Origin: Saccoglossus kowalevskii
Taxonomy: Eukaryota; Hemichordata; Enteropneusta; Harrimaniidae
Length of the DNA: 36,611 nt
Assembly: GCF_000003605.2 (NCBI RefSeq)
Contig: NW_003120955.1
Location: 13,782-50,392, forward strand
Direction: 5' to 3'
Part shown: positions 9,901-21,800 of the stretch, one piece after another
Numbering within the stretch: position 1 is the stretch's first letter
Layout of the letters: every line of letters begins with the position of its first letter
Notes under the pieces: generated by a model
Seen by the model: only the letters and a program-made list of their open reading frames with translations
Databases searched by the model: none
What the model was told of the DNA's origin: nothing
Program-made: the position numbers and the translations under genes

Positions 9901-12900
9901 ATATATAACAATAATTTTGCTAAAAAAATGACTGGAATTTTTTTTTTTACTATTATGTACTATTTTTTTTGAATTGTATGAGCAACTTTAATGAATACCC
10001 ACATTTTGATAAACTTGTAACAATTATCACACAGGTGATCAGGTGCTTACCTTCATACCAGAAGCTTGTTGGTAATCAGGCCAACTACATGAATACACAA
10101 TAGATCATGTACTTACCTTCATACCAGAAGCTTGTTGGTAATCAGGCCAACTACATGAATACACAATAGATCATGTACTTACCTTCATACCAGAAGCTTG
10201 TTGGTAATCAGGCCAACTACATGAATACACAATAGATCATGTACTTACCTTCATACCAGAAGCTTGTTGGTAATCAGGCCAACTACATGAATACACAATA
10301 GATCAGGTACTTACCTTCATACCAGAAGCTTGTTGGTAATCAGGCCAACTACATGAATACACAATAGATCAGGTACTTACCTTCATACCAGAAGCTCGTT
10401 GGTAATCAGGCCAACTACATGAAAACACAATAGGTATGCCAGTTTTATTGAGGGCCTTTGTCATCTGTGGATAGCCTGTATCCATAACTTTCGGGTTGGA
10501 GTAACATCCATCAAATTTTAAATAATCCACGCCCCAATCAGCAAATGTCTGTGCGTCTACTTCAAGGTGATCTAAACTGCCAGGGTAACCTGCACATGTG
10601 AGTTTACCATAGTCCTCATATATACCAAGTTTTAAACCTTTGGAATGCACCTGTAGAATGAGAGATTAAGACAATTAGCAGTTATGATTGCTAACCAGTA
10701 CTTGCATTCTTATTCTGTATAATAATATCATAATATATTTATATTTCAGCTTACGTTTTACTAGCCTGACAAGATCACATGAGTTGCACCATCTGTGGTG
10801 CTCGGATGCTGTTCAGCTGGCGAGGGCGCCACTCACACCTACATGTCAGGCTAATATTTTTCAAAAAGGTGAAAATCTAACAATTGACAGATGGTGTGTG
10901 TTTTAAGAATATTTTTTAATTAAATTAGTTTGACATATCAAAAATATAATAATTAACTATTTCATACCAACAATCAACTTTTGTCATTTTTATCAAGCCA
11001 AAGACAACTGGCTTCAAAATAAAATAACAAATTATTAAATTAAACAAGTCATTGTCAATGACATGTCCCCGTTCTGTTCATATTTGAGTGACATATACAT
11101 TCAAAGCAGATCATGACCGAAATCTCAGACCACTTTCAGTGGTCTGATCCGAAATGCAGCTGCATATGTACACATTGTACTAAATCTGAACAAAATCCAT
11201 CCATGCATGACTGAGATCTCGTTCCGGAATTGTGAAAATATGCGATTTTGATGCATTTGATGCATTAAAATGACCATCATTCAGCTATTGTTAAGCGGAT
11301 CATGAAACAAATGCACATACATATTTGTGACATGATGTACCATGTGTGTGTGAAGTTTGAACTTGATCAATCCAGACATGTCTCGGATACGGATCCAGAA
11401 CTGAATTCTTTAAAACAAAATGGCCACCAGTCGGCCATTTCGAACTTGATCTGAAAAAAAAATGACGTGCATCAAGATACATTTTTGTACTATTATATTT
11501 AATGTATGTACCAAGTTTGAACAAAATCCGTCCATGCATAACTAAGATCCGGGTCCGGAATGATGAAAATGGGTGATTTCAATGCATTTTCGGCCTTAAA
11601 GCGGCCGCCATTTGGCTATCGTTAATGAGATCATGAAACAAATGCACATACATATTTGTGACATGATGTACTTTGTGTGTGTGAAGTTTGAACTCGATCA
11701 ATCCAGGCATGTCTCAGATACGGTTCCAGAACTGAATTCTTTGAAACAAAATGGCCGCCAGTTGGCCATTTCAAACCCGATTCTCAAAAAAATGACATGC
11801 ATCAAGGTCCTATTATGTTTAATGTATGTACCAAATATGAACAAAATCCGTCCATGCATAACTGAGATCCGGGTCCGGAATGGTGAAAATGTGCGATTTT
11901 GATGCATTTTTGGCCTTAAAATGGCCGCTATTCGGCTATCATTAATCGGATCATAAAAAAAATGCATGTGCATATGTTCCATATAATGTGTGATCTATGA
12001 GTGAAGTTTGAACTTAATCGGTCCATGCATGTTCGAGATACAGGTGATCACGGACGCACACAGGGCAAACCATAAGTCCCCGTTTTCGGACTACGTTCGA
12101 ACAGGGACGAATAAACTGTTGGCAGATAATTTGTTGAATTTTAACATTTAACATTGACTTACATAATCAGCTAGTCTTTTAATGCCACTTGGAAACCTGG
12201 TTGTATTGCCGTATAATTTACCATTACTGTCTCTTTGGTGAGACATCCAGCAATCATCAATGGCCACGTATTCATAACCTACATCTTTGAATCCATCAGT
12301 GGACATGTGATCTGCTATCTGCATAAATAGCTTCTCTCTAGAATATAACAAATCATTGTCACATGAATCAATATTTGAAGATACAACAAACCCTGTTGGT
12401 TTAATAGTAAACAAAATTGAAATAAATCAATCATTTTTAAGTTGTAAAGTTTGATTGCAATCAGTTAATGCAATCAGTTAATGCATGAGAGAGACATGGT
12501 TCTAAAACAGCATTTGTATTCAGCCATTTTGAAATACCATTGTGGTGTCATTAAATATATGTTAAATGTATATACTGAAATAAACAATAGATCTTGATCC
12601 AGAATGGCCGCCATTCGGCCATCTTGAATCAGATCATGAATCTATTAGTTGGGCATACGTATCTCAAGATATATAATGTTTGTGTCAGTTCAAATAGGAT
12701 ACGCCCAGGCATGTCCGAAGTACAAGTGAGAACAGACATATGGAGGCCCTCATTTTCAGACTCTGTTCAAGCAGGGACTAAAAAGGGTAAAGTAACAAAT
12801 TGTATATTGATTAGTAACCTATGATGAGTGAGGTAAATACCATATTTGAAATATATTAGCCGAAGTATCCCTGAGAAACTGTTCATGAAATATTATTTTA

Positions 12901-13384
12901 ATTCCAAGAATTAGACTAAGCTCACACAGCCCAAAAATAGAACACAAAACATGTCAGGAAATATCAGGTGAAATATATTTTATAACAAATTGATGATATT
13001 TTAGAAATTAAAGACAACACATGTATGAGAGGTTAATTACTTGTAGTTACAAAATGTATCTGAAGCATTTGATAAGTACTGATGACTATTTAACTTTCAA
13101 ATTCTGCTATTACAAAATGAAACCAATGTAAAGAAGATAATTTATCAAATAAAAAAAATGGAAACAATAAATATTCTGTGAAACTAAAACTTGGTTTTGT
13201 AGAAACCTCACAAAGAGAAAACCTACCCTATACAATTATCTGGATCGTTGACACAGTCTATATTGCAGCGAAATCTCTCCCATGCCATCCATCCCATAGG
13301 TGGTGTCCTCGCTAGGCCATTGTCCAAACTGAATGTACCGTACAGACTCAATATAACCAGTGATGTCATAAACCAGATATTCAT
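6965..13384 (-). CDS. Alpha-N-acetylgalactosaminidase / alpha-galactosidase (GH27), six exons
   Basis: Lysosomal glycosidase removing terminal alpha-linked GalNAc or galactose from glycolipids and glycoproteins. Exons in transcription order: 13384-13227, 12337-12163, 10650-10381, 9846-9685, 8742-8545, 7228-6965; all phases fit, giving 408 residues (human NAGA 411, GLA 429). Signal peptide about 1-19, mature start [19 protein letters not shown]. Nucleophile D158 (YLKFDGCY) and acid/base D219 (NFNDIQDSW) are present. Potential N-glycosylation sites: N97, N179, N203, N334; N179 and N203 match conserved GLA sites. The C-terminal beta domain reads MEVWTKPL to NPTGVVM. The specificity loop is SCSWPDY: serine S190 as in NAGA rather than the GLA glutamate, but D193 where NAGA has Ala and GLA Leu. 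Motifs such as CNLWRN and NDIQDSW favour NAGA. Family certain; substrate open. Introns carry several repeats. Confidence 0.93.
7270..7500. repeat. Degraded copy of the dispersed terminal-hairpin repeat
   Basis: In the last glycosidase intron. AATGGCAACCAGTCGGTC, then atgcggctgccagtttgct and agtttgaatgaaatcagtcc resemble the internal units of the longer copy at 11061-12118 (AATGGCCGCCAGTNGGCC and AGTTTGAACTCGATCAATCC). Diverged and without a terminal hairpin; edges approximate. Confidence 0.45.
7735..7926. repeat. 64-bp tandem repeat, three copies
   Basis: Unit beginning TTGATTTTATGTCATGATAT starts at 7737, 7801 and 7865, spacing exactly 64 bases, near-identical copies. Located in the intron between glycosidase exons 5 and 6. 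Contains GCAGGTATGT, an acceptor/donor-like run, but no coding sense was seen. Confidence 0.9.
8760..9684. other. Glycosidase intron 4, possible interspersed repeat
   Basis: Between exons 9846-9685 and 8742-8545. The part 8840-9480 is less AT-rich than its surroundings, which hints at an old inserted element. No inverted repeats, poly(A) tail or transposase motif were recognised. An 89-codon minus-strand open frame at 9147-9416 has no recognisable domain and is not called a gene. Confidence 0.3.
10041..10436 (-). repeat. Six-fold 66-bp array of an exon end plus its 5' splice site
   Basis: Tandem units start (exon-end CTTC on the + strand) at 10051, 10117, 10183, 10249, 10315 and 10381, exactly 66 bases apart. 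On the minus strand each unit holds the end of glycosidase exon 3 (SCSWPDYQ[R/Q]ASGMK) followed by an intact donor, GTAAGT in five and GTAAGC in the last. The genuine exon copy (at 10381) differs from the five others at several positions: TTTTC versus TATTC before the Cys codon, and CGAGC versus CAAGC. After every GTAAGT donor a TGA is in frame within four codons, so use of a later donor would truncate the protein before catalytic D219. Confidence 0.95.
10762..10853. mobile_element. 92-bp MITE-like element
   Basis: Perfect 10-bp inverted ends TAGCCTGACA (10762-10771) and TGTCAGGCTA (10844-10853). The interior is GC-richer (ggcgagggcgcc) than the surrounding intron. No clear target-site duplication. 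It sits in glycosidase intron 2. Confidence 0.55.
11061..12118. repeat. Dispersed repeat with internal units of about 320 bp and a terminal hairpin
   Basis: In glycosidase intron 2. GAACAAAATCC[GA]TCCATGCA recurs near 11188, 11519 and 11839, about 320-330 bases apart. Each unit also carries AATGGCCGCCA, ATCATGAAACAAATGCACAT and a related half-unit with GAACT[TC]GATCAATCCAG. The right end is an imperfect palindrome, GTCCCCGTTTTCGGACTACG then TTCGAACAGGGAC (about 12076-12112); the left end near 11064 has a decayed tccccgttctg. Related copies occur at 7270, 12590, 14768 and 35032. No coding capacity seen. Family name unknown to me. Confidence 0.75.
12590..12785. repeat. Short copy of the terminal-hairpin repeat
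   Basis: In glycosidase intron 1. Contains AATGGCCGCCATTCGGCCAT and ends with a decayed form of the terminal palindrome (CTCATTTTCAGACTCTGTTC then AAGCAGGGACTA), in the same orientation as the 11061-12118 copy. Confidence 0.6.
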
Positions 13385-14050
13385 TGTAAACTGGTGGTGT
13401 ATCGTGGAATTAAATGGTAAAATTTATTAATAATACATCTATAATAAACAATTCCTTGCACATGTTTATTTATAAACTGCTGAGTACAGTCGCTGGGTTG
13501 GGTTGTGAGCAGAATTTGCGATACATACATCCTGTCTTCCCCTGAGGCATAATGGTACATCCCAGAGAGTCACATGGTGATTGTGAATCATTGACCCAAG
13601 TCTCCTATTTTAAATTGGTAGACCTTGGATAAAATTGGCATCCTCTATACACTGGTTTGTCCGCAATTTGAGATAACCAATCATTTCATTGGATACATTT
13701 TATTGTTTGCATGGGCATAATTTAGATGTACCGACAGTATTTAAGTTGAAACATGTGTGAAAACCTTTAGTCAAGAAGGTAACCTGTGATTTCTGACTCC
13801 AGTTAGCTTTACCATATACTGAGGTACATATGCAGACGTGCTGTGCAGTAGTCCCTGCTGATAAACAGGAACCACTGAAGCAGCTGGTTCTAGTGACTAG
13901 CGCCCAGTATTATTTATTTATTAGAGTGAAGGAAACCTTATATATTGTGTTGATTTGATTTATTGCATTTTTCATTGGTATATTTCCTTCCATGCACTGC
14001 CTCAGTTGTGATGATATACTTTCCCAAAACGATTCCCAAGATGTATAATA

Positions 14051-14178
14051 ATAAGGGTATTATGATGATACTACAAAGTATGCACTCAGATAGTATGCAT
14101 TTGCACTGACCTCTGCTCCGATTGAAACTCTGTACTGTCTTTGTGCATACTTTGCAGTATCCTCGTAATAACCTCATA
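14051..14178. mobile_element. Foldback MITE-like element
   Basis: Imperfect inverted repeats of about 33 bases: left AAGGGTATTATGATGATACT then ACAAAGTATGCAC (14053-14085), right complement of GTGCATACTTTGCAGTATCC then TCGTAATAACCTC (14143-14173). A related sequence lies at 18145-18283. Confidence 0.55.
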
Positions 14179-14767
14179 ATCATGCATATGAGTTTAATAG
14201 TAATCATCTAATTAGAATGTTGAAAAAAATGGGAATTACTCATAATGACTTTTTAAAGAAACTCAAAAGCAATTCAAAAGCAGGTGTAATGTAGAGTATA
14301 CATTATGTACAGCAACACAGAAACTAAAGTTATCCATGCTGTTAACTTAAGCTGAATGATCTGACCCTTAAATTTAAACTTCAACAACATTAGATTAGAT
14401 TAGTTAAATTGCAAGACGTCAGCATTGCAAAGTCTCGTGAGATCTCATGAAAATACTGTTCTTTTAATACATATCTTGGACATGTACATTTTGGAAGTTG
14501 TGATAGGAGGTTCAGTAGTGGATGACTTGTTTTCGTGGTCGTGGCCACAGCCGAAGAAGGCATGGTGGAATTTGCATAAACAGTAATTTTTATTCATTAC
14601 ATATCCACTAATGCTGTAAATAAACTATTGGCATTTTCTTAGTTTTTAAGTTAATTGACATAAAATAAGAATATCAAACAGCTACTTTTTACTTGTATTG
14701 CTGCTGTACTGATAGAAATACTGTATTTCTAAAGAAGCAATAAATATTAGTATTATTATAACAGCTA

Positions 14768-14795
14768 CGATACCCGGAAATGGGGACTTATGGCT
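14768..14795. repeat. Isolated terminus of the hairpin repeat family
   Basis: Reverse complement reads CCATAAGTCCCCATTTCCGG, close to CCATAAGTCCCCGTTTTCGG at the end of the copy near 12070, here in the opposite orientation and without internal units. Confidence 0.4.
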
Positions 14796-15869
14796 TTTGT
14801 ACATATCACAATTATATCCCACAAGGATCGTTCAAAGTTAGCAATTTTACGAATTTACGAGCGTCTGTAATACACATATATAGAGTACACATACCTTGAC
14901 TTCAGTGCATCGAATTATAAAGATCTAGTGTAGTACAATTCTGAGTTTCAGTCGAAAACAAACGCCCCCAAACAGGTCAGGTGATCTGTCTCAACTTTAT
15001 TATGTAAAAAGTTACCTTATTGGCCTGTTTCTGATAGATTTCAAACACAAAATTCTATTGGATTGTTCTGGACCAATCATGTTGCAATATTGTTGACCGC
15101 GTTTCAAAATGGCTGCTTCGTAACCAAAACGATAGATTGATATCGAATGCAGACGAAAAGTCCACATTCTGCTGACTATTAGAACGAAACATCGTGTTTA
15201 CCGAGAACTCAAGTCGTAGGACAGAAATTGCTGCCGCAGTACACGATTTCACGAGATTAATGAACATGTGAGTATTCAGTGAACACGACGTTTGAATTTT
15301 TCGTGGCATCTAACATGTCCTTGCTTGTTTTGATCAGTTCACTGTACATCGTGTACGTGTGAATACATATTTATCTGCCACGACGTTGGAACATCGTTGA
15401 CAGTAGTTCGCTGACATTTGGTAGTCTGTCCTCACTTTGAGTATAGCTCGCATTTGTTTGATTTGTCTAAGTATTGTACTGTCCTGTATCCATGCGCGAG
15501 TATCGCCTTTTTTACTACTTCCGGGTTGAGTTGGCCTGTATTTATAGTGACTCTCACTAGAAGTGTATTGTCACGAAGGCGCGACATAACATTAATATAG
15601 GGTCTTAGCATAAACACAATTATCTGTTCATGATTTCAATAGGTTATCGATTGAAAATAATATTTGACAATTCTTGGTATCAGAAAATGAAATCAATGAT
15701 ATTGCACCAATTGTTATATTTTCTAGAGCCAAGAAAGATGTTTTATGTTTCATGGACAGTACTTAAATAGCAAACTGTTTACTCTACTTTAATAATGATA
15801 GCACAAAACATGGTTTTGTTTTTTTCACTTTAGTTGCTGAGTTAGCAATCCTAGAAAATACTTAATACA

Positions 15870-18800
15870 ATGTTATCACCGGAGCAAGAGGAGTTGTCTG
15901 CAGAGGAATTAAAAAGCAAGTTATTCCACTCATTTAGAGAAAAGGGAGTATTAGATTCTTTGAAGGTAAGGTTGCAATGTCAAATAAAGATGTGGGGTTC
16001 AAACTGTTGAGATTGACATTCTTTACACTGTTCAATAGTTTCAAAAATTTATAAACATAAAACAATCATAAACTTGAAAACTGCCATTGACCAATCAAGA
16101 TGATCACCTTGGATGGATACATGCCCCTGAAAGGGATGACCCAGTCTGTGTATATGCAGTGTGAGTCAATCAATCAACATAGGCGTATCTACCAGATTCT
16201 GATTGACTTTCCTGTACATCATTGGAAGGGGGTGCGAATTGTTAAAGTCAATCGGGTTGTCTCAAATGAATTTGAGTGATATATTTTATGGTTGTGTTAT
16301 AAACTAAATTATTGAAGCAGCTTTTCTGAAACCACTACTGGTATATACAATTTGTTGTAGATATATATCGATGTACTTGTGAACATTTCCATTTCCAATT
16401 ATAAGATTATTTCTTTCATTTTTCTTCATGTAATCCCAATTTTTCATTCATATGTGTAATATAAATCGACATGGAATTCTCTGACTACTGACTTTTCCTG
16501 TGCAGTACACTGTTACAGGATACAACATTCACAGCAAATGATGTCAGTCAGCATGAAATGATTTTTTTGGTCATATTTCAGTCACAGCTTCGAAATAGAT
16601 TGATTACTGAACTGTCACATGGTGGAATAACGGGTAAAATACCAAGACATGTATCAGTGAAAGATGAGTCGTTGATGCTAAGGGCTTCTAACAGTATCTT
16701 AGCTGATCACCTTAGACGATGTCATTACGATTACACATTGTCAGTATTTTTACCAGAGAGTGGAACAGGTCAAGATAAGGTAAACTATGATTCATTTAAG
16801 TATGTCCAAAACTTGCAATAGTTATATTTCCTTCACAATATGGTCATAGTGGTATTAAGAAATGTTTTGAACATTGAGAGCCACCCTGGTTTTACTGCAG
16901 CCTTTGATGATACCATCCAATGTGTAAATTGACATGTAGCGTATTCGCACATGACTTGTTGACTGCATTTATCTGTAATTCATGCATTTGTTGTTCTGGT
17001 GTCAATTGTTGGGTTTTTTAGTGATACACATTGAAAATAAGATATATGATGTTAACTTTGCTGATAATATTTAATAATATTTTTCATTGCAGTTATTTAC
17101 TGTCAGGGATCTACTACAACTGCTACAAATTAATCCTCAATCTAAACTTTTCAAAGATTTGGTAAGTGCATCTGATGTTGAACATTATTTACTGTGTTTG
17201 TTCCATGAAATCAGGCTTTTAACATGTAAAACATGGTTTCTTTCAATTGGCAGATGATGACATAAAGGTGTCATGTTGTTTTTTTAAAAAAAAGGAAACA
17301 AATAAATACATATCTACCATATGACATATTTTCTATTGGTTTCAGTCCTCCAGTATTACCACCTTCACAAATGAGAGTTTTCTATGGCAACTGTTGACAC
17401 AGCTTGCTTCTAGGTATCAGGGTGGATGTCATGATAAATCATTACAAACAGAAGGACCTCCTGTCTGTTTTACTTCATTAGGTAATTATATTAAACTCTA
17501 AATGGTATCTATGTCTTTATCCTAAACACTATGGGGGAAATCAATGCTGTAACGATGTGTATAGCTCATCGCTTAAAAAAATATAATTTAGCTAAGGTCA
17601 AGTTGAATGAAATTGTGGAGATCTCAAGCTATAAATACTTTAAAAGCGAAGACCAACAACATTACGATACTCCTGTAGTGCATCTTGTCTATTATGCTCC
17701 TTACACCCTATCCTATTGAGAAAGACAACATAATATAATTACATTGTAACATACACATTCTAAGTAGTGAGTTAATCCCTCAAATCATTCATGCGAAGTG
17801 AGGTGCATCATTTATTGTTCAAAATGACAGCCATGAAGATCTTTCATTAAACATGTTATCGTATTTGCAGATGCAAGATTATGATATAAGCCACAAAGAA
17901 AATTAAATTATTATACATCTATCACCGTAACGCCATAAGTTACAGCGGTAACTGCTGTATTGTACCCCGTCATCCTACCATATTAGGAAATGCAAATTCC
18001 AAATATGGAATGATTATGGGCGTACAGGTCCTCTAATAATGAACTACCATCAGGGTTTGATCAGACTCCACATAAAGAAGTTTGTTGATTTTGTTCTAAA
18101 TTTTTTGGATTTTGGCATTCCCATGATGTATCATTGGGAGGAAAAGATGTACAATAATAAGGCTTTTACGACTCGAACAGTACGCCATCACATCGACCTC
18201 TGCTGCACATTGGTCGAGACTACCGCTTTACTATCTTCGTGCATACTTTTTCGGTATCCTCGTAATACCTCATATTACCGTAGTTGCATTTATATAGTGG
18301 GTAAATTGATTCAAGTTAATGTTTTTGTGGAAATATACGTGACTAATGCATTCATACCTGTTTGTCATAGCAATTATAACCAGACAATTTATACTGTTCA
18401 AAATTTAATTATATGGCATGTTTTTTTTTCAATCTCTTTTACACATTGCTTTGTATGTATCATACAGTGAGAAACTCAAAACATATTATTGTAAGCCATG
18501 ATTAATATACAAAAAATGGGCCAGAATTCTTGTGAATAAAATATATTAGAAGTCTCTTTTAGATTATTTGAAAGTCAATAGACAATAAATTAAAACCTAA
18601 TGCATTCTCTGCAACCATATCACAGTCCTACTACCATGTCTACAGGTAGCTTGGAATACCAACTATTTATGAACCATTTTTATTTATTTTTTCTATGATT
18701 TCTTTGACAAAATTTACCATAAACCATAAAATTTGAAATGTTCACAAATATGAATTTTATTCCAGATGACAAGTTAGATTGTGTGGAGCAAGCTTACAGT

Positions 18801-21800
18801 AATAAACTAGATAATAATGAACTTGGTGGATCATTGGAAGAGAGACTTATGTCTCATCGCAGGCAGATAGAAGCACAGGCAAGAACTGATGTCAATGCAG
18901 AGGTAGGTACTTCCCCATGTTTGGCACAAAGGGTGAATAAATATAAGTGCATGAATCCATGATTATTTGGAATGAGTCCCATGCAACGTGTATCATGTGT
19001 TTAAACACAATGCTTAAAATTAAAATGTTGAGACTGATTTTCAGATTTTGGTGTCCTCCTTTTTTTCAAAGTACAGTAGGAGTATCAGCTGACACATAAT
19101 ACAGGTTGAGACTCTATTGTAATTTGTTGTTGCATTCCTGTAATGAAAATTAGCGGGCCATTTGTCTGGTTTAAAAGCAAGTAACTTTCCAATAGACAAG
19201 TAGTTTGCAGAAGCATTGAGGAAATCCTCTGTAAGACAAAAAAACTTTAATTTCGACTAACCTGAGTAAGTATTAAAAACGATTTAGCAGAGAATTATGA
19301 AAATATGATATAAGAATATTGTAATATCATTTACTAGTATGTGTGTCACAGATTGTTTTCAGATTCACAGGAGATAATACAGTTTTGTGTTTAGTTTAGC
19401 ATATATACTAATGATTTTAGTTCCATATATAAGTGTTTTTTTTTCTTTTGTTTGTGTATGGTTTTTAGATTCTAAGATTCAAAGAGAATGATCTGGCTAG
19501 AGTTAAACTGGAGGAAAGAGAAAAAGCCAGAAAAGAGATCGAGCAGTCCAGGAAGGAGGTGAGATGGTTTACTAATTAGTGCAACTATTCTGTGTGCTAT
19601 TTATTCCTCATTGTTTCTTTTGATGTTACAAACTAGCAATGTACATTTGTACTCCTATTATCCTATTAAATGCCATCATTTTGGTGTTTTATTCCTGACA
19701 TGTATTTTTCTACAATTTCTTTATTAATTTTGGATATGTCTTCATTAAAAATTTTGGAGAAATTTAAACTGGGAAAAATTTGCACCAAAACTGTAAAAGA
19801 AAAGATAAGCTTATGAAAGAGTTAATTTATGGATTTGTCACCATCAACATATTTTCGTTCTCTTTGTGGACTTAATGCAATTTATCAACCGGAATTGGGG
19901 TTAGTAGGTGATATATGGGAATATGAATATTATAATCAAATGTCATTGTAATTTTTATTTTTTAGATGGAAAGAACATATCAGATTAAATCAGATGCATT
20001 AGGTGAAAGAGAAAGACATTCATTGGAAAGATTACAGAAAGAAAGAGAGGTACATTTATTTTGCTGATTCAGGAAGTATCATATGCCCTGGCTATGGTTT
20101 TTAAAGTTGCCTTATAACACAGGATTATCACTGGTTACATTGTTACTGTCTGCCAAAAGCTACTGTTGAAGATTCAAGCTATTTTCTTCAATACACAAAT
20201 CAACAGATCTTGAAAAAAATTACAATTTACAAAATCATGGTTCTTCTGTCATTTAGAAGTGTAATTCTAAAAATGTTACAAGAACTAAATTCACTGGCCT
20301 ATATTGAGAACCTTGTTCAAGGGTTGTAGGTTGATGTCCGAATTTTGAATGATACCAGGATATCCTATTATATGGATTAGATCATCACATAGCTCATGTA
20401 GTCCTATTCATAGAATATGTTGTATATATGTACACACATACTATCAGCATTGCACAGTCAGACCACAGTGTTCTATGTCTGGCCCAAAAAATACTTTGAA
20501 AAAAATAAAAAACAGAAATAAAAAAAGACATTAATTGGCACTTTGTTTGAGTTCACAGTTGTCACAGCATAAACCTTCTGGGGGCTGAAACTAGATTCTC
20601 TTGGATCAGATTCACCTGCACTTTTCGGTTCATATGACAACTATTGGAGATGTATAATATAGAAAATTGAATTAGATATTTACATAATCTGAGATATCAA
20701 ACCACAGTATAATGATTTTCATTGTTCAGATTATGGAGAAAGAGACGTTTATTCAGAGACAGAAAGTACTTGAAGAATTAGATTCTCTGCGAGTCAGAGA
20801 AGCCACAGTGAGACGAGAAGCTGATCTTAATGCAAAGTAAGTGGCCAGTAATCCATCTGCTTTTAACTTGAATTATTATAATCTTAAAGTCAAACTACAT
20901 GTGCGCTGCATTCAATAAATTCATACTTCTAACAAACAGCTAATATTTGACAGAATAATTTTAATTTACATTGGACCCCAGCACAATACTTTCACAAGAT
21001 GTTTTTACAGAGACACAGCTATGTGTCATATACATGTAGATGAGGCCAGCTTATAATGGCAGGTATATTTACTTTTACTCACCTCATCATCATCTCAGTA
21101 TGGGTCATAGAAGTCATAGGACCCAGCATAAAGTTCTCTTAATCAGCTAGGTTAATCATTAATATGGTGATAATCACAAATTATTTATTAACAGAGCTGT
21201 TAAAATTGAGGAGGATAGAAGAAGAGCAATTGAAGATAATTTAAGAAAAAGAGAAGCTGCTGTGGCCAGGATAGAAGAAACATATGAGCATCAACTCACA
21301 GAAAAGATGGCATCGTAAGTATTCAGATTGTATGTTTTATTTGGCGATTGTAAATTGGTCTTATATGGGTAGAGCTACATGTAGGAATGGGTAATACAAC
21401 GGCCAGAGCTTGAAGTTGAAAGAGTACCCATTTCAAGGCCAAAATTGTCTTGGCATCATAGTAATAACAAGGGGAACATCAAAGAGCACCAATTCAAACT
21501 CATTGGGCACCAAGACAAACTCATTGGACACCAAGGCAATGGATTTTGATGCCTCTGTGAAGTTCAAACCCTCCAACAATAACTATACCAATGTAAATGT
21601 TATACTGTAAAATGACTAATTTTCACTGGGTTTAAATTTCACTGATTTACCATTTCAGGCATATTCAGTGGGTTTTAAATTCACGGTTTCGTCATTTAGA
21701 TAATGTGTTCCATGCTAAATTTTACATATTCACTGTGTTTTAATTTAGTGCATTTTTCCAGTCAGTGAAATAAGCTAAATTAAAACCCCCTTTACAGTAG

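Larger units (their letters stand above)
13385..15833. promoter_or_regulatory. Intergenic region between divergent glycosidase and OFD1 genes
   Basis: About 2.5 kb between the start codon of the minus-strand glycosidase (13384) and that of OFD1 (15870). It should hold both promoters. The part 15060-15560 is richer in CpG (cgacgt, gcgcgac, ccgcagtacacg) than the rest and is a likely OFD1 promoter or 5' exon area. A GTGAGT donor at 15268 and a tttttcactttag acceptor ending at 15833 would define a 5' UTR intron for OFD1; this is inferred. Open frames here (15055-15309 minus, 15418-15600 plus) have no recognised similarity. Confidence 0.4.

Noticed and set aside
15055-15309. 84-codon minus-strand frame upstream of OFD1
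   Set aside because: Lies in the probable promoter/5' UTR area; no recognised similarity and no splice support.
18039-18470. 143-codon open frame in OFD1 intron 4
   Set aside because: Overlaps a foldback-type repeat, has no domain and is not joined to OFD1 exons by phase or splice sites.
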